From positions 1 through 43,605 of the forward strand of contig JAFZVY010000144.1 of assembly GCA_017617575.1 (NCBI GenBank): 43,605 nt of DNA, read 5' to 3'. The stretch comes from Bacteroidaceae bacterium (GTDB lineage: Bacteria > Bacteroidota > Bacteroidia > Bacteroidales > Bacteroidaceae). Below are positions 30,922 through 41,816 of the stretch, one piece after another (the first letter of the stretch is position 1; the number at the start of each line of letters is the position of its first letter). Below the pieces are notes generated by a model that searched no databases, was not told where the DNA came from, and was given only the letters and a program-made list of their open reading frames with translations. A program made the position numbers and the translations under genes.

Positions 30922-33912
30922 CTACCTCTCACGCTTCATCATCATTGGGAGCACGAAAACCAAGGCAACAATAGAGAATATCAATCCGCTTATTGAACCA
31001 ACTGCAAATGAGAACCAGAATTCTTCCTCAGGTCCGTCAATAAGGAACGGAATCAATCCACATACAGTTGAAAGTACGGTTAGGAAAATTGGAATAATTT
31101 TGTGGTTGTATGCCTTGACGAAGCGATGTCCATTGTTGTTGTATTCATTCATAAGATAAATACCAGCATTTACAGTAAGGCCACACAGCATTACCATGGC
31201 TGCAAATCCTCCTGTGCCAAATGCAACACCACCCCAATGGTACGTAAAGAACATTCCAATCATGGAGAACGGAATGAGCAATATGATGACAAGCGCTTGA
31301 TACAGGCTCTCAAACATGATGCTACACACAAAGAAGATGATGACAACCACAAGGCCGATAAGCCAGTATTGCTGTCCCTCATCTTGATTCCAATAATAGT
31401 CACGATTAACGCAACGGAAACCAACAGGGAACTTGGCATCAAACTTATCCATTATGCCTTTCACATACTTGCTGGTATAAGTATATGAACCAAGTACATT
31501 AAATGCAACACGTAACACATATTCCTGATTTCTACGAGGAATACAGTTCTTGGCTTCACGACGTCCTATCTTCATAAGGTCAGACACACGTATATCACGA
31601 CCTCCAACCTTGACAAAGGAATTTTCAAGTTGCCACAGGTCAAAGTCATCCATATTATCAGAGTGAAGCACAATATCCTTACGCACATTCTCATTACGGC
31701 AATAGCCCATGTTCGATTCTGATAGAATGCTTCGCAAGGCATTGTGAACGTCACCTATGCGCACACTATCGTTGGCAAGCATCTCATAGTCATATTCCAT
31801 GTACAGTTCCTCCTCTTGTTCCTCATGTCCTGGTGTCTGTATGCACAAATCCTGGACACGTGGATTCTTGCTCATTATACGACACATATCCTCTGCAAAA
31901 CGATATAGACGGTCGTAGTCATAGCCTGCAATCTCGATGCTGTTGCTACGATATTGAAGGTTAAGCGAATTGCTGAATCCACGCTCACTCACTCCATAAG
32001 TACTCCAATCAGCACCACCAATAGTGATAAGTTTACCAATGACCTTATTCTCAAGATAATATGGGAACGAAGTCTTTTGGTACTCAGGTTTAAACTCTAT
32101 GGTGATGCTTGCTCCACCCCACTGACTAAGGTTTGCATCAAAGCGTTTTATCTCTTTGAACTTTGTCAGGAACGCCTCGATAGTACGAACTTTCTCATTG
32201 AGTTCCTGCACACTACCACCCAAAGGCATCTGACCACGAATATGAAGCGTAGGAGGTTCCTTCTCACGATGGTAATCACTCGTATTGATTGTCTGAATGA
32301 AAAGGTACAACGACCATGCAAATACACCTGTTACCAATATCAGCATCGGCCATCGCCATATACGATGTTGCACAATGCGTAAGTATCCATTATAGAAACT
32401 GCCCCATGCATGAACAAACCTATAGTTACGAATATGCCCTGTTTGACGGCACTCATATTTCATCCTGCTCACGAGTGCAGGAGCAAACAAAGCAGACACA
32501 AGTATGGCAATACCAAGATTGATAATTATCATCCATGAGAAGTCATAAAGCTCCTTTTTGAGTGCCTCTGGCAACCAGAATATGATAATAAGCGAACCTA
32601 TAGTCGTAAGCATTGCTCCGAGAATACCATAGAAAGCCTTGTAATCCTTATGATAGCTGTAATGATCCACCATCACGATAGTAGAGTCGATTATAAGTCC
32701 GAACGACACGGTAATGCCAGCCATAGAGAAAGGGTGCAAACGTATATCGAAGACGCAATAGCAAATGACTGCCATAAGGATATTGGCAAGAAGCGTGATG
32801 GTTATAATGGAGAAATACTTGATGCTTCTACGCGACAAGTACACAAACAGCAACAGTATAACCAAAGACATAGCACTACGAGTGATGAGCGTACGGAACT
32901 CCGCATACTCGTCCTCTGCAACGTCCTGTACCATATTGAAATGCAAATCCGAAAGTCCAGTGCCATTAACCTTCACATGCCCATCATCGCCAAACAAAGC
33001 CTTGACATCGGCACTCACTGTATTAATGTTCACGTCAGGTTCTGCAAACACATTAAGATATATGGTGCTCTGTCCGTTAATTCTGTAGTAACTGCTTGGC
33101 TTATGGTCCTTCAGTTCGCATCGTGCAAGATTATTAAGATAGACAATCTTACCATCAATAGACTTTATTGGAATCGTTTCAAGCGACTTGCCTTCCTCTG
33201 CAAGAAACAATGATATACGTGACCTCTCACCATTCTCATCCGTATGCATCACATCACCAATGATGACGTTCCTACCCATAAACACACGGATAGCTTCTTC
33301 TATGTCGTATGCCGTGATTCCATAGAGCGACAGAGTACGTGCATCATAGCTAATCTCCATATACTTCCACGTACCACCTTGTACATCGACACGCCCCACA
33401 CCATCAATACGCTCCAGTTTAGGTTTTAACTCAGACTCAATGATTTTACGAATCTCATTGTCCGACTTGTTACCATTGATTGTGTATGAAAGTATCTGGC
33501 GTGTCTGCGACTTCTCCGATTTGCTCGTTATGACCTCACCACCCGACACGTCTGGATATGACACCCCCTTAGGCAACTTACCATATATCTGACGGATGAG
33601 TGATGCAATCTCGAATTTGACGGCAGAGACAGATGCCTGTTTCTTCAACTGAATGCTAACATGTCCAGAACCAAAGTATGATTCTGACGATACACTCTCA
33701 ACACCGTTGACAGAAGCACACAATCCCTCTATACGCGAAGTAACGTTCTGTTCTATCACCTTGGCAGAAGCACCACTCCACGAATACGACACGTTAAGTG
33801 TCTTTCCCTGTCTCGGACGAGGCTTGTTACTTATGTCGAGACGGGGAATCAATGCAATACCGATAATCATCAGTATGCACATCGTCAGTATTACGCTGAA
33901 TGAGTGTTTCAT
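30922..33912 (-). CDS. RND-family efflux transporter, second subunit
   Basis: A 996-residue inner-membrane proton-driven pump subunit with twelve predicted membrane helices and two large periplasmic loops. It starts MKHSFSVILTMCILMIIGIALIPRLD; the TM4 relay region reads SFGLIIDSTIVMVDH, keeping only the first of the two acidic residues of AcrB (D407 equivalent; the second is Ser), and the TM10 region is GLTVNAGIYLMNEY, with Asn where AcrB has Lys940. The ATG overlaps the stop of the upstream RND gene by 4 nt (ATGA), so the two are translationally coupled and probably form a mixed trimer, as in MdtBC-type pumps. Last gene of the series; substrate unknown. Confidence 0.92.
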   Translation of the reverse strand: MKHSFSVILTMCILMIIGIALIPRLDISNKPRPRQGKTLNVSYSWSGASAKVIEQNVTSRIEGLCASVNGVESVSSESYFGSGHVSIQLKKQASVSAVKFEIASLIRQIYGKLPKGVSYPDVSGGEVITSKSEKSQTRQILSYTINGNKSDNEIRKIIESELKPKLERIDGVGRVDVQGGTWKYMEISYDARTLSLYGITAYDIEEAIRVFMGRNVIIGDVMHTDENGERSRISLFLAEEGKSLETIPIKSIDGKIVYLNNLARCELKDHKPSSYYRINGQSTIYLNVFAEPDVNINTVSADVKALFGDDGHVKVNGTGLSDLHFNMVQDVAEDEYAEFRTLITRSAMSLVILLLFVYLSRRSIKYFSIITITLLANILMAVICYCVFDIRLHPFSMAGITVSFGLIIDSTIVMVDHYSYHKDYKAFYGILGAMLTTIGSLIIIFWLPEALKKELYDFSWMIIINLGIAILVSALFAPALVSRMKYECRQTGHIRNYRFVHAWGSFYNGYLRIVQHRIWRWPMLILVTGVFAWSLYLFIQTINTSDYHREKEPPTLHIRGQMPLGGSVQELNEKVRTIEAFLTKFKEIKRFDANLSQWGGASITIEFKPEYQKTSFPYYLENKVIGKLITIGGADWSTYGVSERGFSNSLNLQYRSNSIEIAGYDYDRLYRFAEDMCRIMSKNPRVQDLCIQTPGHEEQEEELYMEYDYEMLANDSVRIGDVHNALRSILSESNMGYCRNENVRKDIVLHSDNMDDFDLWQLENSFVKVGGRDIRVSDLMKIGRREAKNCIPRRNQEYVLRVAFNVLGSYTYTSKYVKGIMDKFDAKFPVGFRCVNRDYYWNQDEGQQYWLIGLVVVIIFFVCSIMFESLYQALVIILLIPFSMIGMFFTYHWGGVAFGTGGFAAMVMLCGLTVNAGIYLMNEYNNNGHRFVKAYNHKIIPIFLTVLSTVCGLIPFLIDGPEEEFWFSFAVGSISGLIFSIVALVFVLPMMMKRER

Positions 33913-36900
33913 GCCTTTTTCCTATAGATTAAGAAATACACCAATGGAACAAAGAAAAGGCTCACCATTGTACCCACCGTCATTCCGATAATAAGCGAGA
34001 GTGACAACGGATACTGAAGGGCTGAACCCATGTCACCTTTATGCAAGAAAGGAAGAAGGGCCAAAATTGTTGTAAGAGAAGTCATAACAATAGGAGTGAG
34101 ACGTCTTTGACCCGCTATCATTATTGACTTAATCAAGGCATAATTCTTCATGCTTCGTTCTTCATTCTTCATTCTAAGCTCCCTGTTGATCGTGTCCACC
34201 TTGAGAATAGAGTCATTGATAATGATACCGCTCATAACCACAATACCAATCATCGACATGATATTGAGTGATTCACCAAGAATCCATAATATAAACATCA
34301 CGACACTAACGTCAAGGATAACCTCAGAAAGGATGATGAGAGGTTGCACAAGACTCTCAAACTGTGCAGCAAGGATGAAGTAGAGCAACATGACAGCCAC
34401 AAGGAGAATCATTGACAATTCGCCAATCATCTCACGGGAATCAAAATAATCACCATGGAAGGCAGAGCGCAAGGACGACAATTCCTCACATCTATCCATT
34501 ATTTCTTCAGCCTTGTCATCATCAATATCATCTATCTTGACAGGATAATACTCACCTTCCGTACCAGCATACAGACGTTTGAAGTTCTCCACCTTTGTCA
34601 CATCAACAAGATAAGAGATAGGCACATCCACACCATTCCTATTCCTGACATAGCCAGCAAGAACATCTTCCGCATCTGCCTTGACATCCGAACCGACAAC
34701 AACCGGAACACTCTGTGCACCACTGGCAATCTCATACACCTGACTCTTACCCACCATCTCGCTTAGACGTGTAGAAAGTTGGCCGTATGACACATCATGA
34801 TATGCCATATTCTCAGGATTTGCCACATACTGAAGATTATTCTCCGTTGGTACTGTAAGGAAAGACACTTCTCGAAACATCCTTCGCAACGAATCTGTAT
34901 ATAGGCCTGCCTCAGTCACGCCAGGACGTCCACCATCCTTATGCGAAAGACGAATCTCAAGTGCAGGCTTGTCCGTCTGGAAGATAAGATCAAAGATATT
35001 TCCTGAAATCTCATACTCAACCTTTGCCTGTGGATAATGCTTTGTAACGTAAGCATCCATTTCCTCCTTCAAGGAGTCTATACCATCCTCAGAGTAACCC
35101 TTAAGATATAGTACAGCCTCACTACTCGTTATATCCTTGGTATGCGAAAGGATAAACTCTTGAGCTCCCACCATTGACGTTGAAGTGACAACATGGCTCT
35201 TCACCACATCAAGTATCTCTGCCACCCTGCGCATATTCTCATCCACAGATATGCCTGCGTTCCAATCCACATTAACTAGCACATCATCATGTGCTACCTC
35301 TGGCATCTTTTCCTTCTTAATGAATTGGAAGACAACTGCAATCAGCATCAATGCACCTGCAAACATGCCAATGCACAATCTGCCATGACGCAACGTCCAC
35401 TTTTCGCACTTCGAATGCCATGTCTCCAGAGACGAGTGAAGACGTGGTTGGAATGAAAAAAGCAAAACAAGGGATGACGCATAACGCTTACACGCTTTAA
35501 GTCTTGAACTTAACCATTTAAATCTTAGTCTTCGGTTTCTGCATTTCACATTCTCCTTCTGCGACTTCTTTTTGAACAAAGCATAGTAGTACACCGGAAC
35601 CACCCATGATGCCACGACAAGGGACGCAAAGAGGGCAATTGTAACACCCATTGCCTGATCATAGAAAAGAGCACCAGCCGTTCCACTAATAAAGATAAGC
35701 GGAAGGAACACAGAACATGTAGTAAGAACAGAACTAAGCATCGGGAAGAACACTTCCTTGACACGCTTAACGATAAAATCATCAAAACGGATGTTATCTT
35801 CCTTATGAACATAATCCTTCATGTTGTCTATGACGATAATGGCATTGTCCACAATCATTCCCACACCAAGGATCAAGCCTGAGAGAGAAATGATATTAAG
35901 CGAGATGCCAAGCACATAGAAGCAAAGCAATGTAAGGATAAGAGACAACGGAATAGATATTACTATAAGCAATGGCGTCCTCCAACTCCTGTTGAATAAG
36001 AACAAAATGGCACATGCCAGCACAGCAGCAAGTATCAAGTTCCATTCAAGGTTATCAATGGAATATGTCAACAACTGCGTCTGGTCACGTGTTATGGAAA
36101 AATCCACATCAGGGTAATCCGTCTTCATACTTTCCAAAAGCGTCTTCATACCATTCTGGAGGTCTTCCATCTGAGCATCATTCTGCTTTATTACAGCCAC
36201 AGAGATAGCATCAAAATCATCGTGACGAACAACGCCATTACGCACAGCAGGCTTCTCTATTACCTGACACACATCCTTAAGTTGCATCATACGTCCCTGA
36301 TGACGGAAATATATGTTCTCAATATCTTCCTTATTCAGAATCTGAGCATCGAAATGGATGGTATAACGATATATGCCACTCACAACATTGAGAGCACCAA
36401 GCACAATATTGTTTTCCTTTATGGCATTCTCTATGTCATGAATACTCATTCCCATTGCCTCCAGCTTCTCCACATCCGGAATGCATTGTATTTCAGAACC
36501 TACCGTACCGCTAATATCCACCATAGCGACCTCTGACAACTGCTCTATTCTCTTGGAAATAACATTACGTACCAACTTCGACAACTGGGCAAGTTCCATA
36601 TTATTGGCATCTTGTCTTTCCGTCTCAAACTGCTCATCACGAGATTCTATCTTCTTATCACTATTTTTACTCGTTTTATCCTTATAGAACACATCCACAT
36701 AGAATGCAGGTATGTCCATGGCACTTGCCTTGATAATCTTCGGACGATCAATATCCTTAGGCAATCCATTCATGGCACGATCAATCTTCTCGTTCACCTC
36801 AATGAACAAGATATCCATATCCGCACCAGGCTCGAATGTCATGGTTATAGTACCAGCATCAATCCTCGACTGCGACTCGATATCCTTCAGTCCTGCCACT

Positions 36901-37112
36901 TGAGACAACTGACTACGAAGCGGAGCAATCATCTGCTGTTCTATTTCAGTTACAGACGCCCCAGTCTTCACGCATTGTACAGTAATCTTCGGGATATCTA
37001 TCTGTGGCATCAATGACACAGGTATGTATGTCAACGACAATATACCTATTGCCACAATGGCAATAAGTATCATCGTCACCGCAATCGGTCTATGTAGTAA
37101 GTTCTTTAACAT
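33909..37112 (-). CDS. RND-family efflux transporter, first subunit
   Basis: A pump subunit of about 1067 residues. It starts MLKNLLHRPIAVTMILIAIVAIG; I set the start at 37112 because the earlier ATG (37133) adds seven non-family residues. Typical RND segments follow: TGASVTEIEQQMIAPLRSQL, TMTFEPGADMD, GVGMIVDNAIIVIDN in TM4 (first relay Asp kept, second is Asn) and VMSGIIINDSILKVD in TM10. The middle contains a soluble basic stretch (RNRRLRFKWLSSRLKACKRYASS) before the second transmembrane half. It belongs to the same series as the membrane-fusion protein (37328-38407), the TolC-like factor and the second RND gene, which together make a complete tripartite efflux system. Confidence 0.93.
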   Translation of the reverse strand: MLKNLLHRPIAVTMILIAIVAIGILSLTYIPVSLMPQIDIPKITVQCVKTGASVTEIEQQMIAPLRSQLSQVAGLKDIESQSRIDAGTITMTFEPGADMDILFIEVNEKIDRAMNGLPKDIDRPKIIKASAMDIPAFYVDVFYKDKTSKNSDKKIESRDEQFETERQDANNMELAQLSKLVRNVISKRIEQLSEVAMVDISGTVGSEIQCIPDVEKLEAMGMSIHDIENAIKENNIVLGALNVVSGIYRYTIHFDAQILNKEDIENIYFRHQGRMMQLKDVCQVIEKPAVRNGVVRHDDFDAISVAVIKQNDAQMEDLQNGMKTLLESMKTDYPDVDFSITRDQTQLLTYSIDNLEWNLILAAVLACAILFLFNRSWRTPLLIVISIPLSLILTLLCFYVLGISLNIISLSGLILGVGMIVDNAIIVIDNMKDYVHKEDNIRFDDFIVKRVKEVFFPMLSSVLTTCSVFLPLIFISGTAGALFYDQAMGVTIALFASLVVASWVVPVYYYALFKKKSQKENVKCRNRRLRFKWLSSRLKACKRYASSLVLLFSFQPRLHSSLETWHSKCEKWTLRHGRLCIGMFAGALMLIAVVFQFIKKEKMPEVAHDDVLVNVDWNAGISVDENMRRVAEILDVVKSHVVTSTSMVGAQEFILSHTKDITSSEAVLYLKGYSEDGIDSLKEEMDAYVTKHYPQAKVEYEISGNIFDLIFQTDKPALEIRLSHKDGGRPGVTEAGLYTDSLRRMFREVSFLTVPTENNLQYVANPENMAYHDVSYGQLSTRLSEMVGKSQVYEIASGAQSVPVVVGSDVKADAEDVLAGYVRNRNGVDVPISYLVDVTKVENFKRLYAGTEGEYYPVKIDDIDDDKAEEIMDRCEELSSLRSAFHGDYFDSREMIGELSMILLVAVMLLYFILAAQFESLVQPLIILSEVILDVSVVMFILWILGESLNIMSMIGIVVMSGIIINDSILKVDTINRELRMKNEERSMKNYALIKSIMIAGQRRLTPIVMTSLTTILALLPFLHKGDMGSALQYPLSLSLIIGMTVGTMVSLFFVPLVYFLIYRKKA

Positions 37113-37327
37113 AACACAAAATTCAAAAACCATTCACCACGCAACATGATGAGTATTATTCGCCTAAAGAATCACACGATTAAAATTAACAAGTTTGTCT
37201 CTTCAAGATTCACAGAACACTTCATATGATAATGCACATGCCCTTTTTGAACATTTGAGCCATTGAACTTTTGAACCTTGTCGTGCCAAGCGTACTACTC
37301 ATTACTAATTGCTCATTACTAATTCGT

Positions 37328-38407
37328 CTATCGTTCATTCTCCCCAGACGCTCTCACCTGTGTATCATCAGCAAGATTCTGGTTACCGGATGTTATGACA
37401 ATGTCACCCTCATGAATCTCCGTTTCCTTGCGCTCACAACCTGTAATGGCATATTCGTTGAGATTGCTGTACATTATGTCAACGTATGTCCATACGGCAC
37501 GTTGTGTCTGTTTGTCGTACATAAACACAACATGATAGCCATCACGTTCAACAACAGCTTCCTTTGGAACGACAAACATCTTAGGAACAGCACTTTCAAC
37601 GATGACACGTACATTCATACCATCTATGAGTTTTGCAGAACTATTCTTCATCCTTGCCTTTATCTTGACAAGTCCCTTGTCGTCAATCGTTGGGTTTATT
37701 TCCTCTACCACACCTTCATATTCGTTGTCCTTGTTGACGAATGGAGAAATCTTTACCTTCTGCCCTTTGCTCACAAATGACAGTTCCGCTTCAAGAATCT
37801 TAAATTCAACATCGAAAGACGAATCGTCAATAAGTGTGCAGAACTTAGAGCCATTCTGGAAAGCATGAGCCTCAAGGTTTGCTATCCTTCCACCAAAAGG
37901 AGCAATCAACTTACAATCTGCCAAGGCTTTCTTGGCAGATTCCAATTGGAACTTTGCACTATAGAAACCACTTGTAATCTCCATACGTTTAAGTACATCA
38001 GCTGGAACATTACTGAGGTTACCATCATAGCCAAGCCCAATCAATTTATCTTGTAATTCAACCTTCGAACGTTCCAAGTCATGTTTTGCCTTATCAAGGT
38101 CTTGCGACTTTGTATGCATGTCAGCAATGGCAAGAACAGTTCCTTTTGCCACATGCTGTCCATTCACCACAAGCACCTTTTCGAGCATGGTGCCTTGGTT
38201 TGGGCATACCAATTCTGCTTTCTGAACGGCTTCAAGTTTACCGTTACATAATAGTTGTTTTTGAAAAGTCTGTAGTCTCATGGACATAGTGTCAACATCC
38301 ACAATTGCCTCTTCCTGAATGTCGATTGACTCTTCCTCTTTGTTTTCTTCTCCACCCTTACATGCCATAAGTGACATAAGGACTACAAACATATATGTAT
38401 ATTTCAT
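37328..38407 (-). CDS. Periplasmic adaptor (membrane-fusion) lipoprotein of the RND pump
   Basis: A 359-residue lipoprotein with lipobox SLMAC (Cys16), so anchored in the membrane. The order of parts is that of HlyD/AcrA adaptors: an acidic linker, a biotinyl-lipoyl half-motif (VVNGQHVAKGTVLAIAD, about 80-97), an alpha-helical hairpin (DLDKAKHDLERSKVELQDKL..., about 105-175), a second lipoyl half (IAPFGGRIANLEAHAFQNGS), a beta-barrel (SKGQKVKISPFVNKDNEYEGVVEEI) and a membrane-proximal domain (VVPKEAVVERDGYHVVFMYD). It links the two RND subunits encoded downstream to the outer-membrane factor encoded upstream. Confidence 0.93.
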   Translation of the reverse strand: MKYTYMFVVLMSLMACKGGEENKEEESIDIQEEAIVDVDTMSMRLQTFQKQLLCNGKLEAVQKAELVCPNQGTMLEKVLVVNGQHVAKGTVLAIADMHTKSQDLDKAKHDLERSKVELQDKLIGLGYDGNLSNVPADVLKRMEITSGFYSAKFQLESAKKALADCKLIAPFGGRIANLEAHAFQNGSKFCTLIDDSSFDVEFKILEAELSFVSKGQKVKISPFVNKDNEYEGVVEEINPTIDDKGLVKIKARMKNSSAKLIDGMNVRVIVESAVPKMFVVPKEAVVERDGYHVVFMYDKQTQRAVWTYVDIMYSNLNEYAITGCERKETEIHEGDIVITSGNQNLADDTQVRASGENER

Positions 38408-38474
38408 ATTTTTCTTGAGTTTTTATGTTCTCGAGTATATTTGGACTATTGAACCTTTGAACCTTTTGAACTTT

Positions 38475-39950
38475 CTACTTAACCAGTTTTTCGTATTCAA
38501 ACTCAATGTCTCGTTTTTGAATCCAATCATACAACGTGGATTTCTGCAATGAGTAATAGTCATTCCAGAAAGTGTTTAGCTGACTTATATACTGGTATTT
38601 CGCAGATTCCATTTCTTGCTGAGCTGTATTAAGGTCTGTCACAGATACTGAACCTGTTTCAAATCTCTTTCGCATAATCTCATATCGCTCTTCTGCTATT
38701 TCCTGTGCTCGTTGCGCATCACGACATTGTATTGGCTGAAGATTGAATTGAAGAACCTTTTTCCTCAATGCCTGTACATAATCGAGATGTGCTTGTTCCT
38801 GCTGAGTACGCACAACCTCAAGGCGAGCCTGAGCCATCTTCACACGTCCACGACTCACACCCCAGTCGAAGATTGGCAAAGAAAGAGTCAGTCCTACAAT
38901 TTCATTATCCATGGGCTTCTTATATGCATCGGCAAAGGCATTTGCTGTTTGAGTGAAACCAACCTCGCCCCTTATTGTCATCTGCACTCCTTTGTTTGAC
39001 TTTGCCTGAGCAAGGCTCTTTTCGGCTTCAAGCATTTGCTGTTTCTGTTCCAAAGTGTGCGAAGAATTCGATATCGCTTTTTGGATGACCTCATCTACAT
39101 TTAGCAGGATGTCTGGAACAGAATAAGGGGGAACAAGTTCTGCCCCATTATAGTCTGAAACCCTAAGATAAGAGAAAAGGTTATACATCACATCGTCAAG
39201 GTTCAGTTTATTTTTATTCACAGACATCCTTGCATTGAGTACAGACAATTCCATCTGTAAAACTTCGCTCTTGGTCGTTGTTCCAAGATTTAGACGAGCC
39301 TTGGCAATATCAAGTAACGCCTCTCTATCCTTCAATGTTGATACACTCTGTTTATAGTCTGACTGGGCAGAAAGCACGCTAAAGAACAGGCTCGTCACTC
39401 TAATCGTCACATCTTGCATAGACGATGCGTATGATTTCTGAGCTATTTGATACTCTATAGGTGCGGTCTTCTTTTCCCATTTAAGTGAATTGAACGCCCT
39501 AAGCGGTTGTGTGTAACTTACACGAAGTGGTTGTGAATTGTATGTCGTCTGGTTATAGTCAAACTGATCCAACCTATATAAGTATGACTGGAGTGATATA
39601 GAACCTCCTGTTGCAGCAATCTGCTGGTCAACAGACAACGTTAAATAGTTGTTCATAGAGTTATTATTGACATACGCCACCTGACCATCCTCATAATTGC
39701 GGACAGACACAAGCGAATGGTCAAAATTAAGCAAACTTCCATTAAGGTTCATTGAAGGCAATAGTTCTGCCTTGAATGACCTATACGTCCAATAGCTTGC
39801 CATAAAAGAGAACTTTGCCATCATGGCATCATACGAATTCTCCTGTGCTATTTTTATTGCATTGGCAAGTGTCAACTTCTGTGCATTGATATTTGAGACT
39901 GCACATAGCCCAAGGACTAAAACTGTATTTCTAAATATCTTCATTGGCAT
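38475..39950 (-). CDS. TolC-like outer-membrane efflux protein
   Basis: A 491-residue exported protein (signal MPMKIFRNTVLVLGLCAVSNINA). It has the TolC-family pattern of two long coiled-coil helical blocks (LTLANAIKIAQENSYDAMMAKFSF at the start; AQEIAEERYEIMRKRFETGSVSVTDLNTAQQEMESAKYQY near the end), with barrel strands between them and the family's LPIFDWGVSRGRVKMAQ segment. The ATG overlaps the stop of the ligase-like gene by one base (TAATG), showing translational coupling; MKIF two codons later is an alternative start. It forms the outer-membrane channel of the RND system. Confidence 0.93.
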   Translation of the reverse strand: MPMKIFRNTVLVLGLCAVSNINAQKLTLANAIKIAQENSYDAMMAKFSFMASYWTYRSFKAELLPSMNLNGSLLNFDHSLVSVRNYEDGQVAYVNNNSMNNYLTLSVDQQIAATGGSISLQSYLYRLDQFDYNQTTYNSQPLRVSYTQPLRAFNSLKWEKKTAPIEYQIAQKSYASSMQDVTIRVTSLFFSVLSAQSDYKQSVSTLKDREALLDIAKARLNLGTTTKSEVLQMELSVLNARMSVNKNKLNLDDVMYNLFSYLRVSDYNGAELVPPYSVPDILLNVDEVIQKAISNSSHTLEQKQQMLEAEKSLAQAKSNKGVQMTIRGEVGFTQTANAFADAYKKPMDNEIVGLTLSLPIFDWGVSRGRVKMAQARLEVVRTQQEQAHLDYVQALRKKVLQFNLQPIQCRDAQRAQEIAEERYEIMRKRFETGSVSVTDLNTAQQEMESAKYQYISQLNTFWNDYYSLQKSTLYDWIQKRDIEFEYEKLVK

Positions 39951-41806
39951 TATCTTTTATATCCTCCATGCATGCTTCTGTATTGCGCATTGTCGGATAC
40001 GTTCTTTCTTAATATGCTATCAGCTTTTTCTCGCATCTGTTCTGTGGCATTTGATTCAATCTTTACGTATGAGTTTCTTATGCAAGAAGCCATGTCGATA
40101 GCCTTTGACTTGTCTCCATTTTCAGAATACATCATCATTAGCTGATACAATGGATAAAGCCTGTTTGGCATAATGTCGTATGCCTTCTTGTAAGCCTCTT
40201 CTGCCAAATCATATAACCTTTCATCACGATAATTGTTTCCCATGATAATATAGAACATTGGATCTGCACTTACGATGATGCCTTTACGCAAGATAGCATT
40301 ACTATCCTCATATCGCTTTTCCTCTCTGAGTGTTTTTGCAAAGTCAAAAAGGTACTGGGGATTATCTGTCTCGTATGGTAGCAGTTCGTAATAGTCGGAC
40401 AAAAAAGCGGAGTTACGCATTCCCGCAAAGAGGTTTGCATCCTTGTCTTGGGTGATGCGTTCTGTTATTTTCGCTTTCAAGAACCAGCTAAAGGCTATAA
40501 TTATAATGCATACAAAAGTACACATTATTTTATTCACATGCAAACAAAAACTATTTTTTCTTTCTGATTCGCTCCAAGCAATCACCATTACAGCAATTAT
40601 TCGATAAGGGAGCAACTCAAAAGGATATGAAAACATAGAGAAGATGAGCAATGACATCATAGCCATAAACAGAGCCTGACTTTTAAAGTACAGCCTCCAC
40701 ATAGCAACAACCGTAATGGCAATCCACAACAAAGCACCAACCAATCCCTGTTCTACAAGAATCTTCACAAACGCATTATATGCATAATCCGTCACACCAG
40801 CCGAAGCAAACATGCCTGTTTCATGCTTTGTCCTCCACATCTCTGCTATACCCTCGGCACAAGCATGACGAAATCCACCAATGCCAACGCCAAGCCACAT
40901 ATCATGCATCCATGTGGTGAGCGATGCCATCCAGATCAACGACCGTCCATCTGCCGACCCACGCTTGATGAAGTAAAAAGCCACGGCAACAGCAGCCAAT
41001 GCACCCCAAACTATCCATCTGTACTTTTTATATCTATTACGGAATATCCACAGAGCACACACGCCAATTCCCACAAATGCAGCACGACTCCATGTTGCAG
41101 GTAGAATCAATAAAGGCAAAGAGATAATAATGAATAATATATACTGTAAAACATCCTTTAGCACACACCTTAGACGTTCCCCCTTCACCACATCATACAA
41201 TTTGTACTTTGTATATGGAATCTTACTTTTTATTAATACCAAACGGAAGATGCCATTCAAATTGTTCCTTGTATTTTGCAGCCCGTAAATAACAATGGTT
41301 CCCGCCATCATAAGATATGCCGAATATGGGCCAGGATTTTGGAACGTTCCCGTAAGCACGAAAATATGATGACGGCCATTGCCTGACATCAACTGTCCAG
41401 CACCTACCATAGCTTCATAGCATGCAAACAACACAATACCAACACAAAGCCACCACGATTGTACCCTTGTGTCATGAAACATCATTCTTAGTACGACATA
41501 CATCGCCACCATTTCCATTACTTGTAGCCATTCCATCCCACAAGGGTATTCTGCACCAAGCCACACCCTTCCGATATAGTATATTGTCCATACACTCAGT
41601 AGTCCATCTAAAATGGTTAATTTACCACCACCTCTTGTGAATAGAACAAACATCCCTCCAATCACCCCAAGCACAGGTATGGCATAAGACAGGATGCCAT
41701 CTGCATCAGACCATCTCTGCTCCACAGGCAGAATGGTAACCCACAGAAGGAACACAAGTGTCATCACCTGTAACAATGGAATAATGTATGTCTTTATCTT
41801 TATCAT
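39950..41806 (-). CDS. O-antigen-ligase-like membrane protein with C-terminal TPR
   Basis: A 618-residue polytopic inner-membrane protein. The first about 430 residues contain ten or more membrane helices with the Wzy_C/O-antigen-ligase region: LTGTFQNPGPYSAYLMMAG (about 150-168), the large periplasmic part WLGVGIGGFRHACAEGIAEMW and DYAYNAFVKILVEQGLVGALLW. The last about 170 residues are soluble TPR-like (FDFAKTLREEKRYEDSNAILRKG, GNNYRDERLYDLAEEAYKKAYDIMPNRLYPLYQLMMM). The family joins glycan chains to lipid or protein acceptors in the periplasm, or polymerises them. Its place in the same coupled series as a signal peptidase and an efflux pump is unusual; it might glycosylate or help export something moved by the series. 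Its substrate is unknown. Confidence 0.87.
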   Translation of the reverse strand: MIKIKTYIIPLLQVMTLVFLLWVTILPVEQRWSDADGILSYAIPVLGVIGGMFVLFTRGGGKLTILDGLLSVWTIYYIGRVWLGAEYPCGMEWLQVMEMVAMYVVLRMMFHDTRVQSWWLCVGIVLFACYEAMVGAGQLMSGNGRHHIFVLTGTFQNPGPYSAYLMMAGTIVIYGLQNTRNNLNGIFRLVLIKSKIPYTKYKLYDVVKGERLRCVLKDVLQYILFIIISLPLLILPATWSRAAFVGIGVCALWIFRNRYKKYRWIVWGALAAVAVAFYFIKRGSADGRSLIWMASLTTWMHDMWLGVGIGGFRHACAEGIAEMWRTKHETGMFASAGVTDYAYNAFVKILVEQGLVGALLWIAITVVAMWRLYFKSQALFMAMMSLLIFSMFSYPFELLPYRIIAVMVIAWSESERKNSFCLHVNKIMCTFVCIIIIAFSWFLKAKITERITQDKDANLFAGMRNSAFLSDYYELLPYETDNPQYLFDFAKTLREEKRYEDSNAILRKGIIVSADPMFYIIMGNNYRDERLYDLAEEAYKKAYDIMPNRLYPLYQLMMMYSENGDKSKAIDMASCIRNSYVKIESNATEQMREKADSILRKNVSDNAQYRSMHGGYKR

Positions 41807-41816
41807 ATAAAACGAT